Below, in pieces: positions 11,199-25,135 of a stretch of DNA of 64,000 bases. Below the pieces are notes generated by a model. It was not told the origin of the DNA. It did no database searches and worked only from the letters and a program-made list of their open reading frames with translations. Each line of letters starts with the position of its first letter. The stretch's first letter is position 1. A program made the position numbers and the translations under genes. The DNA comes from Rhabditoides inermis (lineage: Eukaryota > Nematoda > Chromadorea > Rhabditida > Rhabditidae), in NCBI GenBank assembly GCA_963966185.1, contig CAWZYM010000201.1:246001-310000 (forward strand), read 5' to 3'.

Positions 11199-11457
11199 CA
11201 CGACCATTGCAGCCTACGTTCGGTCAGGAGCTGGGTGATGATTGGCTGGATAAAGCTGCACTACATGTTCAGTCTGTCGCCGACATCTACACACAGGGTG
11301 CGCAACTCATCGGTCTGATCAAGGTACATACTACATGTGTTTCCTATTTTTCATATCACATCGTTCAGGCTCTCGGAGCGCAACTGCCTATCCAAGAGTT
11401 CCGACCCGAGATTCCCGTGGTGCAGATCCACCACATCGGACGCCACTTCGTCCTCAT
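10521..11457 (+). pseudogene. truncated Helitron A head, unit 1
   Basis: The first five exons and most of exon 6 of Helitron A are present and, apart from GA-tract length, look identical to 33,752-34,690: MSKECKKNKKKS start, the R/S-rich exon, the exon with PTFGQELGDDWLDKAA, and the exon with the His of the protease. The frame then enters the FOX-like repeat after 'cctcat'. The catalytic Asp and Cys, the Rep and the helicase are all missing. Splice sites are intact, so a short chimeric transcript is possible, but no functional product is expected. Confidence 0.88.
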
Positions 11458-11696
11458 TAAATATGTAAGTAGTGTAGTGACATTTGTGGCGAGTTCAAAA
11501 ATGTTGTTTACAGATGATGTAAACCAGTAAACAAATATGTAAACAACCTGAAAACGTGTTTTAAAGATGTGTAAGGTGTAGTAGATTGAAAGGCGAGTTC
11601 GAAAATATTGTTTACATGACGTGTAAACAAGTAAACAAATTTGTAAACAACGGTTTTTCGTGTCAGTTTTGTGGTATATTGTGTTTACATGAGCTT
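11457..11696. repeat. FOX-like array at the start of unit 2
   Basis: This is the right part of the 121-520 array, placed directly after the truncated Helitron exon. Because of this fusion, GTAAACA sites now lie immediately downstream of Helitron exon 6. Confidence 0.75.
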
Positions 11697-11772
11697 TTGG
11701 AAATTTCACGACTTGATTTAAGTTCTGTATTGAGATTTGAAGTTTGCTTTTAGTTTTATGTCAGAGTGTTGA

Positions 11773-11829
11773 GGCCGCCGAAGGCGGCCCTAGCCCGAGT
11801 GGCGCGCGGTAGCGCGCCACGAGGGCTAG
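11773..11829. repeat. paired GC hairpins, unit 2 copy
   Basis: Same as 597-653, shifted by 11,176. No changes were seen. Confidence 0.68.
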
Positions 11830-13080
11830 TCCCCCCTTTAGACTAATATTTACTATGGTGTGTGTCTGTCATTCTTTCCGGAGAGATATCTCTTTTCAAA
11901 GTATACCCTAATTGCTAATTTCTTCTAAAAAGTTTCTTCAATACCCGAGAACGCAAAATTCCAAATATCTCGTCAATAGCGATCTTCTGATCATAGTTAT
12001 CACCTAATCTCTTAACTATGGAGAAAATTTTCAAAATGCTTGAAATCGAACGAAATTTGGTGGGTAGGTGAAACGACCTAGAAAAAATTGATAGCCGCGA
12101 TACCAGCTTGCTGTGACCTCATCTTCATGCCCTAATAGGCGAATGTACCCAAAATGCACCCAAAATTCATGATCTTCGATTTCTTTAAAAATTGAATAGA
12201 AAACAGATTACGTAAAAGAGAGTATAGAAACTTGTTTCATTTTTCGAAAAGTCGCGAATTATAGCAAATATGATCGACTTTTTGTACAGGCAATATAGAG
12301 TGTCCAATTAGTAAACTTAAGCTTTTTTGAACATATAAGCCCTACTGTCAGAATTTCAGAACGATCGGACTTTATCTTCATATGATATTAGATCACTTTT
12401 GATTGCGCGCTACTTGCTGGGGTCGCGCCCTCCGGGTTGCTCGCTACCAGCCGCGAGGTCAACAGATCAATACCAATTAGTTGGCATTCGCAATTACTGA
12501 CCCATATCCACACAGTGGTGCATTTGTTCAATAGAAATACGTGTAAATAAAATCAATAATAGATTGATTCAGTTGAAAAAGACAAAATTTCTAGCTTCAA
12601 CGCATAACTTCAACGAAACGAAGAGTTGAAGATTGGAAAAGACAAGGAAAGTTTTGCAAGACGAATTCAATCGTTATAAAATGGTTTGTGAAGATCAAAC
12701 AAACGTAAAACATTATCAAACTACTTAAAACATGCTCACGACAGCGTGCCCAACGGCGTGCTTTCTGTCAGCCGTCGCATGGAAAGGTCACTGCATTGTA
12801 GACATATTTCTTCTTTAGTTTTTTTGTTAATAGAACATTGTTTATCGAGACTGTTATGCTCTCGTTATTACTGAAAAACGCGTTGTCTTTTGAGCAGTTT
12901 AGTAAAAATTGAAAGTGAGGTGAGGTGAGCATTTTCGAGTATCAATAGAATCCTCAAAAAAGAATCAAAAGCAAGACTCATTCCAAATGACGAAGACTGT
13001 GATTAAATAATGAATGATATATGTAATTGATGTTGAGTCATTTTTTACATGAATTGCTACCCTTTTTAATTTAATAGAAC

Positions 13081-14036
13081 CAGACAGAAGAAAGCAAACA
13101 ACTGCTTCTAGAAAAGTGATGTGATTGCAGAGACGTGAGAGTAGACAGAAGAGAGCATAGAATTTGTTTCTAGAAAAGTGATTTGATCGATGCGGAGACT
13201 TGAGAGTAGACAGAAGAAAGCATGGAACTGTGTCTAGAGCATTGATGTGATCAATGCGGAGACGTGAGAGTAGACAGAAAAGAGCATATAACTGTTTCTA
13301 GGAAAAGTGATGTGATCGATGCGGAGACGTGAGAGTAGACAGAAGAGAGCATATAACTGTTTCTAGAAAAGTGATGTGATCGATGCGGAGACGTGAGAGT
13401 AGACAGAAGAAAGCATACAAATGTTTCTAGAAAAGTGATGTGATCGATGAGGAGACGTGAGAGTAGACAGAAAAGAGCATATAACTGTTTCTAGGAAAAG
13501 TGATGTGATCGATGCGGAGACGTGAGAGTAGACAGAAGAGAGCATATAACTGTTTCTAGAAAAGTGATGTGATCGATGCGGAGACGTGAGAGTAGACAGA
13601 AGAAAGCATACAAATGTTTCTAGAAAAGTGATGTGATCGATGAGGAGACGTGAGAGTAGACAGGAGAGAGCATCGAGATGTTTCTAGAAAAGTGATGTGA
13701 TCGATGCAGAGACGTTAGAGTAGACAGAAGAAAGCATAGAACTGTTTCTAGAAAAGTGATGTGATCGATGCAGAGATGTGAGAGCAGACAGAAGAGAGCA
13801 TATAACACGTAAGAGTAGACAGAAGAGAACATAGAACTGTTTCTAGAAAAAATGTTGTGATCGATGCGGAGACGTGAGAGTAGACAGAATAGAGCATACA
13901 ACTGTCTCTAGAAAAGTGATTTGATCGATGCGGAGACGTGAGAGTAGATAGAAGAGAGCATATAACTGTCTCTAGAAAACTGTTGTGATCGATGCGGAGA
14001 CGTGATAGTAGAAAGAAGAATGCATAGAATTGTGTC
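13081..14036. repeat. 64-65-bp minisatellite, unit 2
   Basis: Copy of 1905-2860 with the same monomer order. No change in copy number was seen, in contrast to the 191-bp array of this unit. Confidence 0.9.
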
Positions 14037-14187
14037 TAGAATGTTGTTGTTACCGCTGCGTCAAAGTGGACAGAAATTTTTTTTTTCGTGATGAGAGCGT
14101 AGTTTACCATGCAACTATTTATCTAAACTGTTTTCTATTCTTCTATAAACTAGTGCGGAGGCGCGCGGCAGCGCGCCGAAGCGCTAG

Positions 14188-16816
14188 TCGCCCCCCGCCC
14201 CCTATAAATTATGCTATGGACTATGTTTGTCTGTCTGTCTGACCTTCCGCGGTTGTATCTCAAGTTGTAGTGATCGGTAGGGGTTGAGGTATGGAAATTA
14301 GATTCTAGGTGGTCCTCGCACGCAAAATTTTACCTGGGGTCCTGATCTGACCATTCCTTATATGGGTTCTCCCTGGAAAATTTGCATATCTGAGAACATA
14401 GAATCTGAGATATGGCCAGTTCTATGTAAACTATGGTTCGTTTTCGAGCTACTGAGATGCCCTTTTAGGGTTAGGGTACTGTAGGGTCGGTGATTTAAAT
14501 TTTAATTAATGACCTCATTTGCATAACTCCAAATATGGTAATGTTGTATCTCGGTCAGTTTTGATGCCAAAGAGTCCAAACTTGGTATGTGACCAGGAGA
14601 CAAGTCAGCGATGTTGTTGTTTACATGTTTGTCAACAAGTAAACAACTTCGTAAACAAATTAAAAGTTTGTTCTGAAGATATCTAAGATGATGTAGACTT
14701 GGAAGCGAGTTCAAAAATGTTGTTTACAGGTGATGTAAACAAGTAAACAACTTTGTAAACAACCTGAAAATGTGTTTTAAAGATGTCAAATGGTTAGTAA
14801 CATTCTTGGTGAGTTCAAAAATGTTGTTTACAGATGTTGTAAACAAGTAAACAAAAGTGTAAACAACCTGAAAACGTGTTTTAAAGATGTGTAACGTGTA
14901 GTAGACTTAGAGGCGAGTTCAAAAATGTTGTTTACATAAAGTGTAAACAAGTAAACAAATTTGTAAACAACGTTCAATTGTCTTCATTTATGGTATTCTG
15001 TCTTGTAATGTACTTCTCAGTTAGATTAGAGGTTTGTGGACATATTTTAGTGGATTTTATTTGAGATTTCTTTTTTGATGTTTGAGTGTTGAGGCCGCCG
15101 AAGGCGGCCCTAGCCCGAGCGGCGCGCCAGCGCCGCTCGGGCTAGTCACCCCCCTCCTCCTATAAATTATGCTATGGACTATGTTTGTCTGTCTGTCTGT
15201 CTGTCTGACCTTCCGCGGTTGTATCTCAAGTTGTAGTGATCGTTGGGGGTTGAGGTATGGAAATTAGATCTCAGGTGGTGACCGCACGCAAAATTTTACC
15301 TGGAGCCCTGATCTGACCGTTCCTTATATGGGTTCTCCCTGGAAAATTTGCATATCTGAGGACATAGAATCTGAGATATGGCCAGTTCTATGTAAACTAT
15401 GGTTCGTTTTCGAGCTATTGAGATGTCCTTTTAGGGTAAGGGTACTGTAGGATCGGTGATTTAAATTTTGATTAATGAGCTCATTTGCATAATTCCAAAT
15501 ATGGTAATGTTGTATCTCGGTCAGTTTTGGTGCCAAAGAGTCCAAACTTGGTATGTGACCTGGAGACAAGTCAGCGATGTTGTTGTTTACATGTTTGTCA
15601 ACAAGTAAACAACTTTGTAAACAAATTTAAAGTTTGTTTTGAAGGTATCTAAGATGATGTAGACTTGAAGTTGAGTTCAAATATGTTGTTTACAGTTGAT
15701 GTAAACAAGTAAACAACTTTGTGAACAAACTGAAAATGTGTTTTAAAGATGTCAAATGTTTAGTAACATTGATGGTGAGTTCAAAAATGTTGTTTACATG
15801 TGTTGTAAACAAGTAAACAAATAAGTAAACAACCTGAAAACGTGTTTTAAAGGTGTATAACGTGTAGTAGACTTGGAGGCGAGTTCAAAAAAGATTTGAG
15901 TGATGTTTGAGAGTTGAGGCCGCCGAAGGCGGCCCTAGCCCGAGCGGCGCGCCAGCGCCGCTCGGGTCACCCGCCCAGCCCTATAAATTATGCTATGGAC
16001 TATGTTTGTCTGTCTGTCTGTCTGACCTTCCGCGGTTGTATCTCAAGTTGTAGTGATCGTTGGGGGTTGAGGTATGGAAATTAGATCTCAGGTGGTGACC
16101 GAACGCAAAATTTTACCTGAGGTCCGGATCTGACTGTTCCTTATATGGGTTCTCCCTAGAAAATTTGCATATCTGAGAACATAGAATCTGAGAGATGGCC
16201 AGTTCTATGTAAACTATGGTTAGTTTTAGAGCTGTTGAGATGCCCTTTTAGGGTTAAGGTACTGTAGGGTCGAGAATTTGAGTTTTGATTTTTGACCTCA
16301 TTTGCATATTTCCAAATATGGTAATGACGTATCTCGGTCAGTTTTGATGCTGAAGAGTCCAAACTTGGTATGTGACCTGGAGGCAAGTCAGTGATGTTGT
16401 TGTTTACATGTTTGTCAACAAGTAAACAACTTTGTAAACAAATTTAAAATTTGTTTCGAAGGTATCTAAGATGTTGTAGACCGAGAGGCGAGTTCAAAAA
16501 TGTAGTTTACAGGTGATGTAAACAAGTAAACAACTTTGTAAACAACCTGAAAATGTGTTTTAAAGATGTCAAATGTTTAGTAACATTCTTGGTGAGTTCA
16601 AAAATGTTGTTTACAGATGTTGTAAACAAGTAAACAAATGTGTAAACAACCTGAAAACGTGTTTTAAAGATGTGTAACGTGTAGTAGACATGGAGGCGAG
16701 TTCAGAAATGTTGTTTACAAAAAGTGTAAACAAGTAAACAAATTTGTAAACAACGTTCAATTGTCTTCATTTTTGATATTTTGTATTGTAATGCACTTCT
16801 TAGTTGGATTAGAGGT
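14188..16816. repeat. three tandem 0.9-kb modules, unit 2
   Basis: Copy of 3012-5640. Hairpins lie at 15,110-15,145 and 15,935-15,966, and FOX-like arrays near 14,611-14,976, 15,576-15,876 and 16,396-16,756. Confidence 0.85.
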
Positions 16817-19800
16817 TTGTGGATGTAGTGAAATACAAAAAGTTTTCATTTATGACCTTATTTGCATATTCCCAACAATGGTAACTTAGTTTATCGATTA
16901 GTTTCCATGCTATTCATATGTCTACTTACGGTTAAGGTTCGGGAAAGGATAGACAGAGAGAGGTGTGAGCGGACGCACGGCGCCGGACTGACTGCATAGG
17001 CGGAAGGGTGGTGTAGTGAAATACAAAACGTTTTGATTTATGACCTCATTTGCATATTCCCAACAATGGTAATTTAGTTTATCGGTTAGTTTCCATGCTA
17101 TTCATATGTCTGTTTAGGATTAAAGTTCTACGGGAAAGAATAGACAGAGAGAGGTGTGAGCGGACGCACGGCGCCGGACTGACTGCATAGGCGGAAGGGT
17201 GGTGTAGTGAAATACAAAACGTTTTGATTTATGACCTCATTTGCATATTCCCAACAATGGTAATTTAGTTTATCGGTTAGTTTCCATGCTATTCATATGT
17301 CTGTTTAGGATTAAAGTTCTACGGGAAAGGATATCATTGTAATTTAGTTTATCGGTTAGTTTCCATGCTATTCATATGTCTGTTTAGGATTAAAGTTCTA
17401 CGGGAAAGGATAGACAGAGAGAGGTGTGAGCGGACGCACGGCGCCGGACTGACTGCATAGGCGGAAGGGTGGTGTAGTGAAATACAAAACGTTTTGATTT
17501 ATGACCTCATTTGCATATTCCCAACAATGGTAATTTAGTTTATCGGTTAGTTTCCATGCTATTCATATGTCTGTTTAGGATTAAAGTTCTACGGGAAAGG
17601 ATATCATTGTAATTTAGTTTATCGGTTAGTTTCCATGCTATTCATATGTCTGTTTAGGATTAAAGTTCTACGGGAAAGGATAGACAGAGAGAGGTGTGAG
17701 CGGACGCACGGCGCCGGACTGACTGCATAGGCGGAAGGGTGGTGTAGTGAAATAAATTTAGTTTATCGGTTAGTTTCCATGCTATTCATATGTCTGTTTA
17801 GGATTAAAGTTCTACGGGAAAGGATAGACAGAGAGAGGTGTGAGCGGACGCACGGCGCCGGACTGACTGCATAGGCGGAAGGGTGGTGTAGTGAAATACA
17901 AAACGTTTTCATTTATGACCTCATTTGCATATTCCCAACAATGGTAATTTAGTTTATCGGTTAGTTTCCATGCTATTCATATGTCTGTTTAGGATTAAAG
18001 TTCTACGGGAAAGAATAGACAGAGAGAGGTGTGAGCGGACGCACGGCGCCGGACTGACTGCATAGGCGGAAGGGTGGTGTAGTGAAATACAAAACGTTTT
18101 GATTTATGACCTCATTTGCATATTCCCAACAATGGTAATTTAGTTTATCGGTTAGTTTCCATGCTATTCATATGTCTGTTTAGGATTAAAGTTCTACGGG
18201 AAAGGATATCATTGTAATTTAGTTTATCGGTTAGTTTCCATGCTATTCATATGTCTGTTTAGGATTAAAGTTCTACGGGAAAGGATAGACAGAGAGAGGT
18301 GTGAGCGGACGCACGGCGCCGGACTGACTGCATAGGCGGAAGGGTGGTGTAGTGAAATACAAAACGTTTTGATTTATGACCTCATTTGCATATTCCCAAC
18401 AATGGTAATTTAGTTTATCGGTTAGTTTCCATGCTATTCATATGTCTGTTTAGGATTAAAGTTCTACGGGAAAGGATATCATTGTAATTTAGTTTATCGG
18501 TTAGTTTCCATGCTATTCATATGTCTGTTTAGGATTAAAGTTCTACGGGAAAGGATAGACAGAGAGAGGTGTGAGCGGACGCACGGCGCCGGACTGACTG
18601 CATAGGCGGAAGGGTGGTGTAGTGAAATAAATTTAGTTTATCGGTTAGTTTCCATGCTATTCATATGTCTGTTTAGGATTAAAGTTCTACGGGAAAGGAT
18701 AGACAGAGAGAGGTGTGAGCGGACGCACGGCGCCGGACTGACTGCATAGGCGGAAGGGTGGTGTAGTGAAATACAAAACGTTTTCATTTATGACCTCATT
18801 TGCATATTCCCAACAATGGTAATTTAGTTTATCGGTTAGTTTCCATGCTATTCATATGTCTGTTTAGGATTAAAGTTCTACGGGAAAGGATAGACAGAGA
18901 GAGGTGTGAGCGGACGCACGGCGCCGGACTGACTGCATAGGCGGAAGGGTGGTGTAGTGAAATACAAAACGTTTTGATTTATGACCTCATTTGCATATTC
19001 CCAACAATGGTAATTTAGTTTATCGGTTAGTTTCCATGCTATTCATATGTCTGTTTAGGATTAAAGTTCTACGGGAAAGGATATCATTGTAATTTAGTTT
19101 ATCGGTTAGTTTCCATGCTATTCATATGTCTGTTTAGGATTAAAGTTCTACGGGAAAGGATAGACAGAGAGAGGTGTGAGCGGACGCACGGCGCCGGACT
19201 GACTGCATAGGCGGAAGGGTGGTGTAGTGAAATACAAAAAGTTTTGGTTTATGACCTCATTTGCATATTCCCAACAATGGTAATTTAGTTTATCGGTTAG
19301 TTTCCATGCTATTCATATGTCTGTTTAGGATTAAAGTTCTACGGGAAAGGATAGACAGAGAGAGGTGTGAGCGGACGCACGGCGCCGGACTGACTGAATA
19401 GGCGGAAGGGTGGTGTAGTGAAATACAAAAAGTTTTGGTTTATGACCTCATTTGCATATTCCCGACAATGGTAATTTAGTTTATCGGTTAGTTTCCATGC
19501 TATTCATATGTCTGTTTAGGATTAAAGTTCTACGGGAAAGGATAGACAGAGAGAGGTGTGAGCGGACGCACGGCGCCGGACTGACTGCATAGGCGGAAGG
19601 GTGGTGTAGTGAAATACAAAAAGTTTTGGTTTATGACCTCATTTGCATATTCCCAACAATGGTAATTTAGTTTATCGGTTAGTTTCCATGCTATTCATAT
19701 GTCTGTTTAGGATTAAAGTTCTACGGGAAAGGATAGACAGAGAGAGGTGTGAGCGGACGCACGGCGCCGGACTGACTGCATAGGCGGAAGGGTGGTGTAG

Positions 19801-21511
19801 TGAAATACAAAAAGTTTTGGTTTATGACCTCATTTGCATATTCCCGACAATGGTAATTTAGTTTATCGGTTAGTTTCCATGCTATTCATATGTCTGTTTA
19901 GGATTAAAGTTCTACGGTAAAGGATAGACAGAGAGAGGTGTGAGCGGACGCACGGCGCCGGACTGACTGCATAGGCGGAAGGGTAGTGTAGTGAAATACA
20001 AAAAGTTTTGGTTTATGACCTCATTTGCATATTCCCGACAATGGTAATTTAGTTTATCGGTTAGTTTCCATGCTATTCATATGTCTGTTTAGGATTAAAG
20101 TTCTACGGGAAAGGATAGACAGAGAGAGGTGTGAGCGGACGCACGGCGCCGGACTGACTGAATAGGCGGAAGGGTGGTGTAGTGAAATACAAAAAGTTTT
20201 GGTTTATGACCTCATTTGCATATTCCCGACAATGGTAATTTAGTTTATCGGTTAGTTTCCATGCTATTCATATGTCTGTTTAGGATTAAAGTTCTACGGG
20301 AAAGGATAGACAGAGAGAGGTGTGAGCGGACGCACGGCGCCGGACTGACTGAATAGGCGGAAGGGTGGTGTAGTGAAATACAAAAAGTTTTGGTTTATGA
20401 CCTCATTTGCATATTCCCGACAATGGTAATTTAGTTTATCGGTTAGTTTCCATGCTATTCATATGTCTGTTTAGGATTAAAGTTCTACGGGAAAGGATAG
20501 ACAGAGAGAGGTGTGAGCGGACGCACGGCGCCGGACTGACTGAATAGGCGGAAGGGTGGTGTAGTGAAATACAAAAAGTTTTGGTTTATGACCTCATTTG
20601 CATATTCCCGACAATGGTAATTTAGTTTATCGGTTAGTTTCCATGCTATTCATATGTCTGTTTAGGATTAAAGTTCTACGGGAAAGGATAGACAGAGAGA
20701 GGTGTGAGCGGACGCACGGCGCCGGACTGACTGAATAGGCGGAAGGGTGGTGTAGTGAAATACAAAAAGTTTTGGTTTATGACCTCATTTGCATATTCCC
20801 GACAATGGTAATTTAGTTTATCGGTTAGTTTCCATGCTATTCATATGTCTGTTTAGGATTAAAGTTCTACGGGAAAGGATAGACAGAGAGAGGTGTGAGC
20901 GGACGCACGGCGCCGGACTGACTGCATAGGCGGAAGGGTGGTGTAGTGAAATACAAAAAAGTTTTGATTTATGACCTCATTTGCATATTCCCGACAATGG
21001 TAATTTAGTTTATCGGTTAGTTTCCATGCTATTCATATGTCTGTTTAGGATTAAAGTTCTACGGGAAAGGATAGACAGAGAGAGGTGTGAGCGGACGCAC
21101 GGCGCCGGACTGACTGAATAGGCGGAAGGGTGGTGTAGTGAAATACAAAAAGTTTTGGTTTATGACCTCATTTGCATATTCCCGACAATGGTAATTTAGT
21201 TTATCGGTTAGTTTCCATGCTATTCATATGTCTGTTTAGGATTAAAGTTCTACGGGAAAGGATAGACAGAGAGAGGTGTGAGCGGACGCACGGCGCCGGA
21301 CTGACTGCATAGGCGGAAGGGTGGTGTAGTGAAATACAAAAAAGTTTTGATTTATGACCTCATTTGCATATTCCCGACAATGGTAATTTAGTTTATCGGT
21401 TAGTTTCCATGCTATTCATTAGTCTGTTTAGGATTAAAGTTCTACGGGAAAGGATAGACAGAGAGAGGTGTGAGCGGACGCACGGCGCCGGACTGACTGC
21501 ATAGGCGGGGT
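16817..21511. repeat. 191-bp minisatellite, unit 2 (expanded by 875 bp)
   Basis: Same array as 5641-9460 with one extra 875-base higher-order block. The marker junction 'gaaataaatttag', seen once in unit 1 (6571), occurs twice here (about 17,750 and 18,625). A variant 'gggaaagaatagac' near 18,010 shows the copies are not perfectly homogenised. Confidence 0.92.
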
Positions 21512-22209
21512 GGTATGTAATGTATTTAAAAGAAGGGAAGAGAGGAGAGAAATGCGTATTTTTGTGTGAACAATTAATATTGCAACTCTTATGTGGTTTA
21601 TGCCTCTTGCGATTTTTGCAGTGAACATGACATCGGTCGGGTTTCCCACTGAAGACGAGGATCGCCGAGCACAAGCAAATCGAGGAAGTCATCGGTCGAC
21701 ACTGCATGGATTCGCATTCTCGAGAGAAGACGTCTTTCACTTTCACCATAGTAGCAGTTGAACTTCATCCTAAGCGAAACCAGTCGCATATTGAATAGGA
21801 AGTGCGAGTCAGACTCGCACACTTCTGCTGTCTCTCTTGTACCCATTCAAATCGACTTCCGGTGTAGCCGTATTGATTGATCGCTGGTGTACGACTACTT
21901 GCCGCGGGCTACGCCGCGCGGCATAACCCCGCCCTCTGATCACTCATCACCCATGCCGAGTCACTCTCTCCTCACCAATCATTCACTTCCGGTTTCACCT
22001 TTTACCTTGTGACCCATTCCTTGTGTTTCACTGCTTATCTGTGATTGGTGTTCTGTTCGTTCCTGATGAAGGCCAGGTGCCGAAACGTTGGATAAGAAGT
22101 GATACTTTTTCGTGATTTTCGTCTGTGATATCCATTCTCATTTAAATATTTCATTCAACACGCACATTTTTTCATCCACCACGGATTAAAAACGATCCAC
22201 ATTCATTTT

Positions 22210-22266
<57 letters not shown>

Positions 22267-22573
22267 TTAGGGGATGAAAACGTGATTCACGCAAATTAGA
22301 TTTCAAAAACATCTTTCTCGCTTTGTCACTCTGTGTATTTCACAATTACTTTCTTACCATTCCAACAAGAATCATAGACAGGGCTATTGCGAAAGTGAAA
22401 ACACTCATTTGCATATTGTGTTCCAATCGATTGTGTGCTATAACTATTGCGAAATGTGATCACTCCCTTTCCTTTCCTCCTTTCAAACATTCATTTCTGT
22501 TCAATTTTACGTTATTCCTTACATTCGTTTCACTCATATTTTTATACAATGAACCCTTCTTCACTTTCAGAAA
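21512..22573. other. leader region upstream of the Helitron head, unit 2
   Basis: Copy of 9461-10,520. The GA tract (about 22,210-22,262) differs slightly in length. The CTGATGA motif is at 22,063. Confidence 0.5.
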
Positions 22574-23182
22574 ATGTCGAAAGAGTGTAAGAAGAATAAG
22601 AAGAAGTCGACTGCATCGGGGAATAGCGACTTCTCGTCAGTGAAGCGTGCGCGTGTGGAGGAAGAGGATGCAGACAGGTACGCATCAGTCTCACTTTCCA
22701 TCCGCATTGTTTCCAGTGTCTCTTCCGCGTTGCGTGGTCCAGCGGAACAGCATGTGTCTGGAGGTATGAGGCGAGGACGCCCGGTGTCGGCACAAGACAC
22801 AGAGAGGTGAGCATTCCATCATTACACGTATGTACCAGCTGCCAATTGTGCGTAGGTCAGAGGAACACAGTATATCACTTTCGAGGCAGATCTATAGTGT
22901 AGTGAAAGAAGGCACATTTTTTATTGTGTTTCAGGGCTTCCTCTTTGTCGCGTCCGCGTGGTTCGGGAGAGGAGCCTTGGTCTGGGGCGAGAATCGGCAG
23001 GCGTGGCGCAGTGCCGTCCACCGCAAGTCATGTGTGAGTGATCATCTCCCTTATTCATTTTCAAAATTTATGAAATGTTTCGTTACTGCAGTGCATCGCG
23101 AGTGAAGGGACGCGATCCAGAATTGCATCACGTGGGCGATGCTCCCGGCATGTACGAAGAGGTAGGTTTCAAGAGAGAGAGG

Positions 23183-23216
<34 letters not shown>

Positions 23217-23222
23217 GAGAGA

Positions 23223-23253
<31 letters not shown>

Positions 23254-23512
23254 CACGACCATTGCAGCCTACGTTCGGTCAGGAGCTGGGTGATGATTGG
23301 CTGGATAAAGCTGCACTACATGTTCAGTCTGTCGCCGACATCTACACACAGGGTGCGCAACTCATCGGTCTGATCAAGGTACATACTACATGTGTTTCCT
23401 ATTTTTCATATCACATCGTTCAGGCTCTCGGAGCGCAACTGCCTATCCAAGAGTTCCGACCCGAGATTCCCGTGGTGCAGATCCACCACATCGGACGCCA
23501 CTTCGTCCTCAT
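22574..23512 (+). pseudogene. truncated Helitron A head, unit 2
   Basis: Same truncated head as 10,521-11,457, with two more bases in the GA tract of the fourth intron. It ends at the identical breakpoint (cctcat then taaatatg). This identity shows that the truncation happened once and was then amplified. Confidence 0.88.
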
Positions 23513-25135
23513 TAAATATGTAAGTAGTGTAGTGACATTTGTGGCGAGTTCAAAAATGTTGTTTACAGATGATGTAAACCAGTAAACAAATATGTAAACA
23601 ACCTGAAAACGTGTTTTAAAGATGTGTAAGGTGTAGTAGATTGAAAGGCGAGTTCGAAAATATTGTTTACATGACGTGTAAACAAGTAAACAAATTTGTA
23701 AACAACGGTTTTTCGTGTCAGTTTTGTGGTATATTGTGTTTACATGAGCTTTTGGAAATTTCACGACTTGATTTAAGTTCTGTATTGAGATTTGAAGTTT
23801 GCTTTTAGTTTTATGTCAGAGTGTTGAGGCCGCCGAAGGCGGCCCTAGCCCGAGTGGCGCGCGGTAGCGCGCCACGAGGGCTAGTCCCCCCTTTAGACTA
23901 ATATTTACTATGGTGTGTGTCTGTCATTCTTTCCGGAGAGATATCTCTTTTCAAAGTATACCCTAATTGCTAATTTCTTCTAAAAAGTTTCTTCAATACC
24001 CGAGAACGCAAAATTCCAAATATCTCGTCAATAGCGATCTTCTGATCATAGTTATCACCTAATCTCTTAACTATGGAGAAAATTTTCAAAATGCTTGAAA
24101 TCGAACGAAATTTGGTGGGTAGGTGAAACGACCTAGAAAAAATTGATAGCCGCGATACCAGCTTGCTGTGACCTCATCTTCATGCCCTAATAGGCGAATG
24201 TACCCAAAATGCACCCAAAATTCATGATCTTCGATTTCTTTAAAAATTGAATAGAAAACAGATTACGTAAAAGAGAGTATAGAAACTTGTTTCATTTTTC
24301 GAAAAGTCGCGAATTATAGCAAATATGATCGACTTTTTGTACAGGCAATATAGAGTGTCCAATTAGTAAACTTAAGCTTTTTTGAACATATAAGCCCTAC
24401 TGTCAGAATTTCAGAACGATCGGACTTTATCTTCATATGATATTAGATCACTTTTGATTGCGCGCTACTTGCTGGGGTCGCGCCCTCCGGGTTGCTCGCT
24501 ACCAGCCGCGAGGTCAACAGATCAATACCAATTAGTTGGCATTCGCAATTACTGACCCATATCCACACAGTGGTGCATTTGTTCAATAGAAATACGTGTA
24601 AATAAAATCAATAATAGATTGATTCAGTTGAAAAAGACAAAATTTCTAGCTTCAACGCATAACTTCAACGAAACGAAGAGTTGAAGATTGGAAAAGACAA
24701 GGAAAGTTTTGCAAGACGAATTCAATCGTTATAAAATGGTTTGTGAAGATCAAACAAACGTAAAACATTATCAAACTACTTAAAACATGCTCACGACAGC
24801 GTGCCCAACGGCGTGCTTTCTGTCAGCCGTCGCATGGAAAGGTCACTGCATTGTAGACATATTTCTTCTTTAGTTTTTTTGTTAATAGAACATTGTTTAT
24901 CGAGACTGTTATGCTCTCGTTATTACTGAAAAACGCGTTGTCTTTTGAGCAGTTTAGTAAAAATTGAAAGTGAGGTGAGGTGAGCATTTTCGAGTATCAA
25001 TAGAATCCTCAAAAAAGAATCAAAAGCAAGACTCATTCCAAATGACGAAGACTGTGATTAAATAATGAATGATATATGTAATTGATGTTGAGTCATTTTT
25101 TACATGAATTGCTACCCTTTTTAATTTAATAGAAC

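Larger units (their letters stand above)
281..11456 (+). repeat. tandem segmental duplication, unit 1 (11,176 bp)
   Basis: Every block from 281 onward recurs 11,176 bases later, and again in unit 3. The unit ends inside a Helitron exon, just after the codons for His-Phe-Val-Leu of the protease. The next bases (taaatatgtaag) are those found at 282 of this unit. The join shows at most one base of shared sequence. Differences from the other units are few: a single-base change at 8399 and changes in GA-tract length. That points to very recent duplication or to an assembly artefact. Confidence 0.93.
11457..23511 (+). repeat. tandem segmental duplication, unit 2 (12,055 bp)
   Basis: This is the same unit as 281-11,456 but 879 bases longer. 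Of these, 875 bases come from one extra higher-order block in the 191-bp minisatellite (about 17,751-18,626 versus 18,626 onward), and the rest is GA-tract length. Its right end is the same truncated-Helitron junction as in unit 1, so that junction was copied rather than made twice. Confidence 0.93.
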
